Shown: positions 36,601 through 48,367 of the stretch, piece by piece
Position numbering within the stretch: the first letter of the stretch is position 1
How the letters are laid out: every line of letters starts with the position of its first letter
Assembly (NCBI GenBank): GCA_950295325.1
Contig: OX485804.1
Location: 44,320,429-44,380,428 of the forward strand
DNA: 60,000 nt
Direction of reading: 5' to 3'
Source: Polytrichum commune
Taxonomy: Eukaryota > Streptophyta > Polytrichopsida > Polytrichales > Polytrichaceae
Notes under the pieces: model-generated
What the model saw: the letters and a program-made list of their open reading frames with translations, nothing else
What the model was told of the DNA's origin: nothing
Databases searched by the model: none
Position numbers and translations under genes: made by a program

Positions 36601-37142
36601 GTTCACCTGCAAGGAGGCAAAACAAAGATTTTGTTTAGGAACTTCACACACGAGAGCCATGCCACCAATGTGGTCATAATGAACTCTAACAATCAAAACA
36701 TTTTATTATTATTTAGAATGCCTAGAGTTGTGCATAGGTATGAGCAACTACATTGGATCAGTCAATATGTGCTTCCATTTGTCAGCTAATTTAACTCATT
36801 CATCAAGTATAACTTTAGAATTGGTTCAATAACTCAATGTTATTAAAGATACAGGTTCAAATACACAACGTGAGTGCCCTTGGATGCATGCACATACTTA
36901 GTACCAATCAACAATGTTTTATAAGAATATATCTTTCCTTTTCTCTTTGCGATAAGATGGTGTACAAGTGAATAAAGTATTAAACCTATAAACATAAAAT
37001 ACATGATTTCAAAGACTTGGTGAGGACTCGTGAGGAATTGTGCACATAAGTTGCACATTGGACGGCTCCACAGAGTTGAGAGCCCACAAAGGCATCTCAA
37101 GAGTGACCCATAAAGTGAGATAGAAAAGATATTGTACATGCT
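33621..37142. other. Intergenic, A/T-rich, mostly unassigned
   Basis: No gene recognised. It contains a 17-G run (34932-34948) and a foldback family B right arm at about 35895-36045 (GACACCTATATTC to TAGTCAACATAATTTGGAGG). Small ORFs (35619-35897, 36526-36789) show no similarity. The MenA 3' UTR presumably occupies the last few hundred bases. Confidence 0.4.
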
Positions 37143-40100
37143 CTATTCTAAATGAAGTGAAATTTCATACCAAAATCTTGCGGCAGCTGGTAGCATTGGA
37201 GCTGAAATGAGGCCAAGTACGAGAGCTGCACCTAGTGCCACGTGAAGACGCACACAATAGTATTTTGCCATAAATATCAAGCTTTTATTCTGATCACATA
37301 TAACCACATAAGTGTAAGTTCCAAACCAATGTTGAACCAGTGATGGAACTTAGGTGAATGCATGGTATCAATATACAATGTCAGCATCAACAGCAAAGAA
37401 CATACCTGACCACTGTCAAAATTGTAATACCAATCAAATAATGATAATTGATGGGATCACTAGAAGATGTACTTTCTTTACAGAATGTCTTTATTTGGGT
37501 AATACCAACCTAACACCTTATGGATACCTAGGTATGAAGGCTCCTGCATGGTGTATAGAGCTATATGGTTCCAAAACCGAACAAAATCCTCAAATATCCA
37601 TGCTCTACTGGTATCAAAGAAATGTAAAGTCCTCATTTTATATGCTCAAGTGGTATAAAAAGTAATGATAACAGATGCAACACTGGTCCAAACCCATGTT
37701 GGACTGGCATACTGTAAATGCATGGCATCAATATTCAATGTCAATAATGATATCAAAGAACCTATGCGACTGGTAAATATCCAAATTATGATACTAGTCG
37801 ATTATGTTCTTGGTGGGTAATATGTCACACAATGAACAATTTTTGTACACCCAAGTCGTTATTTGGGTCAATATCAGCCTAATATCATGAGGATTTTACC
37901 TACTTATCAACGTTTGTGCACATAGGCCCGACTTAAAAAAATATTTGAAAAACAAAATCTACAAAAGATCAACCGCTTATCGGTTATCAAAAAACATACG
38001 TAATTCTCATTACATGTACTAGCATGGTATCAAAAATAGTTGATACCAGTCCCACACTAATCCAAACAACCACTAGGCTGACTAAAAAAGAAACCCATGT
38101 TTCAGATCCAGAAGTCCTTTCTTTCAATCACCTGACGATCAACTTGTGGGCGAGCTACACTAAACATCTGACGCCCACACTATTCATCATCGACCCAGAT
38201 TGATTGACATATGTCATATAAACAGCTGTCATATGACACTTGGTGCGACATGACTAGTCATGATGACCACTATAGTTAACATGGTGCACCAATTTTAATG
38301 GCAAACTGATTCAGATGTTTGGTGTAGTGGTCATTGCCATTGTGGATGCAGCTCTTGGTTCATAATTAGTTCATAGGTGGTGTGGTATTACTCCATACTG
38401 AGTTGGAATTTTAGTCTGTCTTACATGTTGGTCTCCCTCCAAAGCCCAGCTTGGGGAATTGGGTGCCTATGTGGTATTCCTTTTTCTTCTTCGATTGGGA
38501 TTAAAAAAAATTTAAAAATGTATATATAGACGGACATGGACTTTCAAAGCTGAAAGACAAAAATCAGAGGGTGAAGGATTGGTAGCCTTACAGCATGATT
38601 ATCTCCAATAAATTTCAGAACCAGCCTTCCAATTGGCAATGTTGCCAAGCAGAGGACCTGAACATGCATTGAGCAATTGGTCATACAAATGAGTAGGTCG
38701 GAGGACTAATATGTGCATGAGTTTGATGCAAACTAGGTAAGAACCAATGTCGTGCAGGTATTAGGTTCTACCCAGGTATCAATTAGAATATTTTATAGGA
38801 TATCTTTGCAGGTGTAAAATACCCGCTCCTGATGATATCACATCCTTAAATACCAGTATTGATACTCACTTAATATTTGCATATGTACTATTGCAAAATT
38901 TCATGGTAGCACATATACTCTTGGATATTTTTATGAACTTGACTATGCCATGACCTGCAAATTTTAAGTTTCCTTTCAATACTTTGTCAAGCTTTGTAAA
39001 GGAAATGTTTAAGGTTGTAGGCCTTAATGAACATGTCCACACCCATGGAGCCAAATCAAGTTTGTCTTATAGTGTCCAATTGGCTCCATGAAAGTTGACC
39101 CTGACATACACAAGAAGACGTATAATCATACGACATATGTTCACAATCCTATCAACCAATTGCCTAAACTCTCGAAGGGTGATTCTACAGGAAACAAAGT
39201 ACACTCTACAGGAAAAAGAAGTGCATGACAGATTGCTAATAAGTAATAGAAATAATAACTCACACTGCACGTTAAAGGCAAAGCCTGGAGTGCGGTAAGA
39301 ACGCCAATAAAAGTGTAGAGTGAAATCACAGCCGTCTGAACGACTTTCGATCCCTTCTCCGTACCTAGTCTAACCTAAAATCCACCAATGCAACATTTCA
39401 AGGTCATGTTAGAGTATCCATAAACTCCAGGGTGAAATAACGTACGTTTTCTACATTGAGTTCAATAGCTTGTAAAGAACATGACCCAGCTTTGGGAGTA
39501 CTTAATAAAATTGTTGATCTAATATGCCAAAGAGACAAACCACCGATCAAATATATGTTGCCACCAAAATCCAGAGCATTGTGCTATCATTCGAGGACAC
39601 TGAGACCAAAGTTTAGACTATTAAATTCCTCTCGAAAGTTTTTGTTTTAATTTTCTTCTCATAAGCCTGCCTCCACAAATTCTACCTCTCATCTCAGGTT
39701 CGAATGAAAAAAACATTCAACAGGTCAAAGGCCAGTGTGTTGTTACCAGCGGTGACATTTTCCCTACAGCAAGATCCCCTTCAATCTGTGCAAAAAAAAA
39801 AAAACAAACAAAACATGTCATACATTAACCTTCGGAAGATTGTCAAGAGAAAAAAGTGTAGGATCTGAGCAGGAATTTACACTAGAACTTTGAGGGCCTA
39901 AGGGACCAAGTAACTTTGAATGGATGAAAAATCTACATGGAGTTTCATGGTCTACTAAATTTTGCATCAAGCCCACCTCAAAGAGGTTAGTCTAACACAA
40001 AACCTAATCAAAAGTTTGCACTTGAACCATGCGGCCAGGGAATACTTTGATTTCGTGATGACGTGGATCCCTTGTTGTTTTTCCCTTATTCTAAATTTTT

Positions 40101-43100
40101 TGGCATGATAGAGGGTAGTGCTAATTAATCAAGTTTCAATAGGGTAGGGGACCCAACATAGTGCAAAAAAACTGGCAGGTCATTCTTGAATCCAAAGAAA
40201 AGGGGACACATGGAAAGTGAGAGAAAATCACCTGATGGAAATGGCTGCAGAAAAGAATAAGCGAAGTGGTCATTCCCACAAGTATGCTAGCTCCCAGCAC
40301 AGTCAACGTCAATGGTAACGCCCCTACTCCACTGCCTCGAGTCAGACTTACTAAAATCAGCCCTCATTGTTCAACCATCCATTCTTCTATTTGGAAGCCA
40401 TCACAAACCCTTCAATTCATATGTCATTAACAATACTTTCAAATTGATTCAATCACATTACACTGCAACACTAAATCAATGCCTATCAAACATAGGGTTG
40501 TAATTTTGATTTTTGTTTCTATGCTATATAGTTGCAAGACCTAAAAAGTTGCTTCATGAGTTGAATCAGCAAACTCCTAAACCCTCCAAACTGCAACTTC
40601 GAGGACCATGTTACTCACACAAGGTTTTAATTTTATATGAAGGTTAGATGTGGAGGCAACGAATAAGCACGGACAAAATAATACCTGCCATTGCAAAGGT
40701 AGAAAGCTGTCGTAGCCAATGGCCCAAATGCCATGAAGCAGAGAGGCTCTCCCAATCCTTTGTAACTCAGCCGAAATGGGGGACACTGTAATTCACAAGA
40801 GAATCCAACAGCCATTGAGAATATGAAAGGACCATTAACCTTAAGCGTCCAAGAGGCCCTATCTAGCCTCACCAAAAAGATGTCATGTGTTCAAGAGATT
40901 GGCTACATGCTCAGAATTTGTTAGCTATTCTCGGTTCAATAGTCAACATAATTGGGGGCACCTAAATGATCATGTTAGTAGTGAGAGAATGATCACTTTG
41001 ATAATCAATTATATATAGATACATATATAGATACATATATATATATATATAGATATGACCTCCAGAAATTATCAGGAAATGGTTATGCTTTGATTTGGGT
41101 TTGCAGTGGGCTAATTGGGAACAGTCGCCATTCAAGACTATTCTACCTTAGTCAGAAGTATCAACAACCAGCAAACTCATGAAAATCAAACCTGATACAC
41201 ATAGCCACAAAGAATGGCTGCTGTTAAAAGGCCCGTCACACGCATATCGCCCACTTCTTGTGCTGCCTTTACAATCCCTGCAAAGCCGAGCGCAAGACAT
41301 GCAAATGCAGCTCCTAGGACCCCTTTCTGGCTACACAAGCATTAAACTGAGCTGTGAGTACCCTAAAAAAGGTCTGAATTAATTGCAACACAAAGGTGCT
41401 TCAGTACTAAACTTATCTCCAAAATGCAAGTGAATAGTGTTTAATCTTGAGTTGGTGTTGATACATACCTACACTTCAGAGGTTAACATCATTTTAGTGC
41501 TACCTTGTCAACATTTAGCTAGTGATTCATTTCAGTACCTGAAAAGGTCTGAGACAATTGTGACACAAAGGACATTCAGTACTAAACTCATCTGCAAGTT
41601 ACCAGCATTTAATGTTGGGCCAGTGTTAACGATACACACCTACCCTTCATAGCTTGAACTTTTATAAATGCTAACTCATCAACCTTTAGCTAAGAATTCA
41701 TTCAACAATCGATTCAACTCATCATCCAACCTTTTAGGCCTTGCAAGGATAAATACAGAAAATAGAAGATTACATTGTCGCCAACCTATGTTGGCATTTG
41801 CTTCAATGTTGGCGTAGTTTAATGTGATTGAATCAATGTGAAGTCAGTGTTGATAATAACTATATTGAACGGTTTGTAATGAAATATTGCATGGTTTTAC
41901 TTATCATAGCAAAAAAGACCGAGCATTTGAACTATTCAAAATGGATACCTATTTAGACTTGAGCAGCTTCTTAATGAAGTGCCAAAAGGGGTGTAGCCAC
42001 AAACTTGGAACTTACCTTCCAGTCATGTTTACAACAGATTCTTTCTTGTACTTGTCCACACCAGTCTCTGCATCATAGGCATCATTACTGCAAAAAAAGA
42101 AAACCATGGTAAAAAAACTGGTAAGAATCCCAAAAAAGGCAAGCATGGCCTACTTATGGAGTGAGAATCTGGAACTACACTAGAGGAGAGAATACCTCTA
42201 GTGGACAAATTACAATAATCCCACCATATTGCATAAGGACAGATGTATATATACATATGTGGTTCGTATTCTATATAAGTTAGAAGTCCTACCAAAGAAG
42301 GTATAAGTTTGTAAGTCGTCAATTTAATGTAATCTAATCAGCAACAAAATGTGGGGACATGCTTTGAAGTGAAACAACTAAATGGTGTCAATTGCAAACC
42401 TCAAATTGAGCCAAGTGATGACCAGGAATGATGATCCAAAAAGAAGCCAGTAGCGTCCCCAATTGAACACTCCAGACTGCAAAAAGGCGGCTGCTGCTCC
42501 TACCTTCAAAGATGCCAAATTCCAGAGGACAATGTCAGTGTTCATCAATATTTTCTCACAATACACTCAACTCCACACAACCCACTTCCCAGGTAAGCAG
42601 GGTCAGAGTCTTCCTAATACAAATAAATAGGTTGCAACTGCATATGCACAAATTTTCACAATACCAAGAGAAATGACAAGGGCGCGTCACAAAGGCAAGC
42701 AACCAGCATTGAATGTTGAGTCACTGTTGATACATAACCTACCCTTCAGGGTTTAACATCTTCCAGTGCCACCACAACCTTTAGCTAATGCGTTCATTCA
42801 ACATTGATTCAACTCATAATACAGCCTTTTGGGTCTTGCAACCTATAAAAGAGATAAATAAAAAGGTTAACAATGATGCCCACCTATGTTTGGTAGGCTT
42901 TACTTCAGAATTTATGTAATTGATGTGATTCATTCAATGTGAAACCAGTGTTGATATATGAGTTAGAGAAAGAGAAGAAAGCGAGGAACCAACCGAAAGG
43001 GAAATGACTGCTACATATTTGGCTAATGTTTCATTCAACATTGGTTCAACTCGTAAGTCAACATTTTAGGTCTTTCAACTATAAAATAGAGAAATAAAAG

Positions 43101-45178
43101 ATTAACATAGATGCCAACCCTAAGGTTTGATAGGCGTTGAATATTCCGTGTTGATGTAGTTTGATGTGATTGAATCAATGTGATATGTGCGTTGATGATG
43201 TATGAGTTTAAAGGTTAGTACTGCACCCAGACATGAGAAACAATGTGGAGGAGAAAGAGAAGGAAGGAAGGAACTCACCGAAAGGGGTATGACAGCAACT
43301 GAATAAATTGGCAATTTGACTGCTCTCCATATCAAAGTGGTCTGGCTTAACTCTTCTTCAGGTGGAAGCACGTCCAGCTCTGACCCAGGTGTGTTTGAGT
43401 CTGCCTCCGACAGTGAGGCTCGTACTATGTGAAAATTGCAAACCATAGGCTGGGCTCCATTGAAATACCCAAAAGTAGATTTGCCTCCTCTACCCTGAAT
43501 TTGACGGTCCTCTTAGTACAAAATAAATGCAACCACACAAAATGGAAACAGTGATGGATCTAATACAAGTGGACGACATTGATTGTTGAGTCGCTGTTGA
43601 TACCTACCTACCCTTCAGAGATTACTATTTCTTCAGTGCTAACTCGTGAATATTTAACTGACGTTTCACTCAAATCATCGATTCAACTCATATTTCAACC
43701 TTTATTTCAACCTTTTAGGCCTTACAACTATAAAATATAGAAACATCAAAAGATCAAAATTGATGCCAGCCCTATGTAGGCATTGCTTCAAAGTTGATGT
43801 AGTTTCATGTCATTGCAATAGTGTGAAATCGATGTTGATGATATATGAATGTAAAGGTTTGTGATGTGAATAAGGTGGATGGTTTGATAAAAATAAAAAA
43901 TAAAAACATTCGTTTGAAGATCCTCAAACACACCTCACAGATCAAGGTAACCTGTAACCTATGAAATTAGGAATAAAAAGAAAGGTTTAATCAAAATTTT
44001 GAGTTGCAAACTCAATACAAGCAATTAAATAAATAGAATGAAATAGAAAAGGAAATCACACATGCGGAAAAAGCCAAATGGTGACAAGCCATTTAACCAG
44101 GGGCCATCTTCCACAACAGTCTGTTTGCATGGAAGAAAAAGCCACCTACCACTACATCCAATCCCCATTGACAGATTCATCAGTTCCCAACAGTGGATCT
44201 TCTCTTGAGTTTCTGCAGCTACCAATCTTCAGAGGTAACAGGAAGACCTCAAGCAAATTGTTGTGTAAAGTATATGTGCATATTGTGGGCACTTCCAACT
44301 CCACAAACATTTCTAGCTGTTTTATCAGCTCAGGAACTGTCTCATTTAGTTCGCAATTGCAAATCGTGCAATAAAATCATTCCCAGTTTGAGAATCAGAC
44401 TAGAGATGCAAAATGTATAAGAATCCAAAGTGAAGATTCACTTTCTCTTTAAGGGATCACATAGGCCCCCCGAATTGTGATGTTCACTATTGAACATAGA
44501 ATATTATCTATATGTTGACCACATAGTCCAATCTCATCGTACTGCATATCTTTCTGGTGTCCATTCTTAAATCCAAGCCTTGCCATATACCACTCAAATG
44601 TAGGTGTCCAATGAACAAGAGTGACCACATAAGGCCAACATAAGGTAAGCGGGCTGAATTTTGAACACCTGTATTTGAATGGTCGGTGGTTAGGTGCAGA
44701 TCTAAGAGCCGACACCAGGAAGGCATCATGTGTTTAAAAGAGATTGGACTACGTGCTCAAAGTGTTAACCATTCTAAGGCTCAATAGTCAACATCATAAT
44801 TGGGGGGGGGGGGGGGGGAACTATGGGATTGATCCTTGATCCTGGCTTCTACAAATACATTTGTGGAAACACATAAAATTTCAACCTTGCGAATCAAGGT
44901 AGTATCATAAAGTAGCAATCCGCAAAAAGCAATCAAAAAAGGCCCATCTATCCACCTTATGGTGAATTGGAGAAGTTGAGATGGGTTCATACCAAGAAGT
45001 GTGGAGTTGGGTGTGAAACCCTAGCAGCAGCAATGCCTCTCTTCTTCGTTTTCTTCAAGCCTGCATTGACTCCGGTGGCGCCTCCTTCAACTCCAAAGTG
45101 GGTGCGAGTGATCAAGGGAGAAAAATAGGAAGTATTAAGAGTGACAGATGGTGAAGCATGGGTGGCCAGCAAGCCCAT
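37143..45178 (-). CDS. ABC4: 1,4-dihydroxy-2-naphthoate phytyltransferase (MenA/ABC4), 11 exons
   Basis: A UbiA-type prenyltransferase that attaches the phytyl chain to 1,4-dihydroxy-2-naphthoate in plastid phylloquinone (vitamin K1) synthesis. Exons: 45178-44993, 43494-43279, 42503-42400, 42087-42016, 41330-41192, 40785-40685, 40331-40232, 39785-39747, 39374-39264, 38657-38592, 37289-37143. All have GT-AG borders, phases agree, and the sum is 1281 nt (426 aa). Exon 1 is Ser/Thr/Ala-rich and basic, like a transit peptide. LIWRAVKLPIYSVAVIPLS opens the membrane core. The Asp-rich motif NDAYDAETGVDKYKK (residues 170-184) and EGDLAVGK (308-315) are intact. QCPPFRLSYKGLGEPLCF-like and MAKYYCVRLH blocks fit the plant family closely. 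No stop or frameshift was found, so it is probably functional. The introns carry repeats. Confidence 0.95.
37320..37910. repeat. Two adjacent family F repeats 5' of MenA exon 11 (intron 10)
   Basis: Two tandem copies of about 360 bp (from 37325 and from 37690) begin CCAATGTTG-ACCAG or CCATGTTGGACTGGC. They continue with GCATGGTATCAATAT or GCATGGCATCAATAT, then TAATACCAATC or GATACTAGTC. A third relative is at 19000-19385. Confidence 0.6.
41430..43865. repeat. Intron repeat family E in MenA introns 2-4
   Basis: At least four copies of a roughly 270-bp repeat lie at about 41605-41870, 42703-42965, 43020-43215 and 43575-43865, with a shorter piece at 41430-41530. Shared words are GTTGATACATACCTACCCTTCA, trimmed here to its core CCTACCCTTCA, then TTTAGCTAA, CATTCAACATTGATTCAACT, CAACCTTTTAGGCCTT, TTTGATGTGATTGAATCAAT and CAGTGTTGAT. 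They alternate with exons. No clear TIR or duplication was seen. Confidence 0.65.
44455..44820. mobile_element. Complete foldback (family B) element in MenA intron 1
   Basis: Left arm 44455-44620 (CCCCCCGAATTGTGATG, then CACATAGTCCAATCTCAT and CTGGTGTCCATTCTTA). The right arm 44640-44818 reads the same words on the other strand, ending at a 17-G run (44802-44818). Arms of about 170 bp leave almost no centre, so the transcript would fold into a long hairpin. Half-copies occur at 23.9, 24.3, 24.8, 28.9, 29.4, 35.9, 40.9, 47.0 and 55.3 kb. Confidence 0.8.
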
Positions 45179-45249
45179 CGCTCCAAGATTTGGGCCTGAG
45201 GTCCCCTGTCTCTGTCGTTGCAGCGCAAAGTGAAAGAATAATTCTCAAA

Positions 45250-45960
45250 CGTTGAATCTATCAAGTCGCCAATCCTCCTTTCGGCAGCTTCTGCCAAAAT
45301 GCCTGAACCAAATGCGAGACAAATGGCAGGAGGAAATCCAAGAGGTTATCGTGTGCGTAAAATAAATGCCTTTTTCTTAGCCTCAACAAGAAGTGCAGCC
45401 CGCAAATTCGAAGACCTTCTCTTCGACCGCTGCTATACAGAGGCTGAGCCAAATGCTAGACGAAAGTAGCATGAAATCGAAAAGGTCATTGGACGCTGAG
45501 ATGCAGTAAACTTCCGTGCAAGAGCGTTCCTTAGCCTCAGCAAGAGACGCACCGCAAGTCGACAATCCTGCCCCCTACCCTGCTGCGAAAATGCCTGAAC
45601 CAAATGCGAGATAAACAACAAATGTGATCAATGTAGATGCAATAATAACGCCTCTTAGCCTCAATAAGCAGCTGCGCCGCCAGTTGACAATCCTGTTTTC
45701 GGCCACCTGTTGCTGCAAAAATGGCTGAGCCTCCCACACTGTGAAACTATGGTCCGAAAAGTCTCGAAGATGCAGGAAGTTAGGTTGCCTTGATCTTCTG
45801 CACAAGATTTGGCCCACAAACAATAGCTATAACGCCTATTAAAACTAAGAGCTGCACCGCAATTCGACGATCCTCTTTTCGCCAGCTACTGCAAAATGGC
45901 TGCATTGCCAGACGAATGTAGTCATAAGTTGAAACAAAAAAGGTCGCCTACTGAAGCCGA
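45250..45960. repeat. Degenerate tandem repeat upstream of MenA
   Basis: Five units of irregular length (about 120-180 bp) are anchored by a C-A-A-x-T-C-G-x-(C/A)-A-A/G-T-C-C-T-like core at about 45264, 45405, 45558, 45680 and 45860. In most units the core is preceded by CTTAGCCTCAA-AAG and followed by GCAAAATGCCTGAACCAAATGCGAG-like words (core AAATGC). The array begins about 70 bp upstream of the MenA start codon. Confidence 0.75.
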
Positions 45961-46343
45961 GACGCACCCCTGCGATAGCTTAGACCCACCGATGGATGAG
46001 GAAAAGAGCACAAACTTTCATGTGCCGAAGACTGCCCACACTCTATGTGACTACTTACACCCCACCCAAAAGTCTCACCAGAAATAGAAATAAAGCGTTG
46101 AATCAAAGTGGCGACGAAATCCTGAATGCTTGTTGTTGCCAAAACATTGAAGAAAATTCCTTCAATCATCACACTTGAATCTCGGAATTGCCGGCTATTG
46201 GAGAACAACTCACTCAAGAGAAAGGCAAAGCTCATGGCGCCGAAGCGCCACTGGCCAGTGCAATCCTCGTCGCAGGAACTCTATCCGCTGTGTGGGGGCC
46301 CACCGGTGCCTGCGTGGCATCTAGCACAGGGTTTTGAATCAGC

Positions 46344-46389
46344 CACGTGTCATCCTCACATTCGTCATGGCCCATTTGTGTCCCACGTG
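46344..46389. promoter_or_regulatory. Two G-boxes upstream of MenA
   Basis: CACGTG at 46344-46349 (within GCCACGTGTC) and 46384-46389 (within CCCACGTGG). The ACGT core with CCAC or GTGTC flanks is the classic plant bZIP/bHLH site, frequent in light- and ABA-responsive promoters. The distance to the MenA ATG is about 1.2 kb, beyond the tandem repeat, so a link to MenA is an inference. Confidence 0.5.
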
Positions 46390-46443
46390 GAAATTACATT
46401 CCAGCACATGTAAAGATGAAATAGAGAGCCCTCTACAGTATTA

Positions 46444-46807
46444 ACACTCTAAACTCTGTAATAATACAAACCTTCTTAATATCATTCCTTCGCTTACACC
46501 CTGAAGCCCTAGAGAAAACAATGTTCTCAATTTAGATATCACTCCTTATCCTCACATCTCCCTCCCAAATATCAAGGGTTTTAACATTCAAATAAACCAC
46601 AAAAGAATTGAAACCACACGCTCATACGCCTCACACTGTCATCATTGTAATTATTGTCTTTATTGCAATGTTGACTTTGTGTTATTCCATAATGTCACAT
46701 GCTACACTAACTCTCTTTTATCACGCATTCATGGTAACACTACAAAACTCCTTAATATCATGTGCACTTTGGTTGCCACAAGTGTGATATTACGGAGTTT
46801 AGAGTGT
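46444..46807. mobile_element. 364-bp MITE, family D
   Basis: Terminal inverted repeats ACACTCTAAACTC(T/C)GTAATA at both ends, with ATTA on each outer side. The right arm continues as a longer block (TGTGGCAACCAAAGTGCACA on the other strand) that recurs at 27696-27742, next to MITE A copy 1. Superfamily not decided. Confidence 0.7.
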
Positions 46808-47791
46808 ATTAGGTCCGTAATAAGACGGAGCGTCTAGCTTCCGGTAATTAATTAAGTTAGCCCACTTTCTCGTACGTGATTGGGTAGTACGAGATCGTAC
46901 TAACACATCCAAGTTGGATTGTAAGCCATTTTCAACCTCATAATTTTTGGAGGTCATGTGAATTATTTTATTCATAATCTGAGTGAAGACTCTCTAACTT
47001 CTTAAATGATGGTCGTATAGGTCTCCCCAATCATGTTGACTATTGAACTTACAATCATTAACAAAGGTTGACCATGTAAGTAAAGTGGGGACATGTGTTC
47101 TTGGTGTCCGTCCTTAGGTCCGCATCTAACCACATACCATATATAGTCATTCTTTTTAAAATAAGTACATCATTTATGGCATCTAGTGTCACATGCACAA
47201 TAGTGTCATTTACCTTGTTTCGAGGCATATGTTAGGTTACACTTAACGGTCAAAAACTTCAACATTAGTGCCACCTCATGAGACTTGGCATTCAAGTGTG
47301 CTTACTAATATTATGATGTGAGTATGTTCAATAGTGTTGTCAGGTGTGTGCTTATGTTACACAATGGTCTACAAGTTTGACTAAAACTGTACACAAATAA
47401 CACTTGCAATTAGTATGCTCAATACTATCTTCCCCCCCCCCCCCCCCTCGGCATACTAAAACGCCAAACTATCATCTCAAGTATCCCAATGTGCCACACT
47501 AAATATCGTAATATAAATACATGTTCACTTATTTTTTTTAAATTTGACAAATAGTATCTTATTGGCAATTAACAAACGTGACACTTTGAAACCTTTAGGC
47601 ATCTAGTTTAGGCCCTTCGCAAATAGTGTATGTGGCACTAAATACCATAAATGGTGTACTAAGATTACCTAGTACGCCAATATTTTCATAGCCGAGGCAC
47701 ACGCCGGTTCCTTAACCAATCATTACCTTACATTTGTTTGCATTTGAGCATTTCTCCCCTCTTATTTGTAGTAGAGAAGTAGATATAAGAA
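46808..47791. other. Intergenic with foldback arm and C16 run
   Basis: Family B left arm at about 47010-47150 (GGTCTCCCCAATCATGTTGA, then TTGGTGTCCGTCCTTAGGTC) and a 16-C run at 47432-47447. No gene seen. Confidence 0.5.
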
Positions 47792-48178
47792 TTTGGACTA
47801 CAATGAAGAAGTGCAATTGTTAGTCAAGAATTTCCGCCCAAGACAAGGTTGTTTGAGGCAACGGTTGGTATGGCAAACAAGATGGAAAAACCACAATAAT
47901 TGAGATGTCTTGAGTTATTGGAGTACTCTGAAGGTCAAGCTTCTCGTTCGAGGGTTTGAGGTTGTCCAAGAAACTTGACCTCCAGAGAACTCCCCTAGCA
48001 AAGCCGTGTTGCCATGTTGGCATCCACATCATTTATTCATCCATGCTTGAAGTTCTCCACCGGAGAAGTCTCAATCATAGTGTAAACCCTGGGTAATGAA
48101 GAACCCATTTCATAGCCAATCATATTGCTCCCTTCCCCTAAAATTCTTGACATGTACACTTCTTCATTGTAGTCTAAA
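47792..48178. mobile_element. 385-bp TIR element, family C copy 1
   Basis: Inverted ends of about 40 bp: GACTACAATGAAGAAGTGCA and, on the other strand, GACTACAATGAAGAAGTGTA, each followed by GTCAAGAATTT. The inside matches family C copy 2 at 52096-52470 (TGTTTGAGGCAA-GGTTGG, GGTTTGAGGTTG-CCAAGAAACT). Confidence 0.75.
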
Positions 48179-48349
48179 CCAACCCTTAGGTTTAACGGCC
48201 ATGGCATAAGTATATGCTTCTCTCATCACGTTGTTACGAAAGAGCATCGTGCTATCATATTTAAATTTCAAGTAAGCCTTGCATGCGTAGACTTTAGGTA
48301 TAGCATTATGGATATAGCCCCCACCTAAGGGGATTCATGCACATGAGGA

Positions 48350-48367
48350 GGGGGGGGGGGGGGGGGG
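48350..48367. repeat. 18-G homopolymer
   Basis: Uninterrupted G18 following GAGGA; one of several long G or C runs in the window. Confidence 0.9.

Noticed and set aside
44025-44225. 66-codon minus-strand ORF as an extra MenA exon
   Set aside because: Exons 1 and 2 join in phase without it and the plant family has no matching segment.
45896-46087. 63-codon plus-strand ORF upstream of MenA
   Set aside because: It lies in the tandem repeat; the same words recur at 45449-45510 without an ORF.
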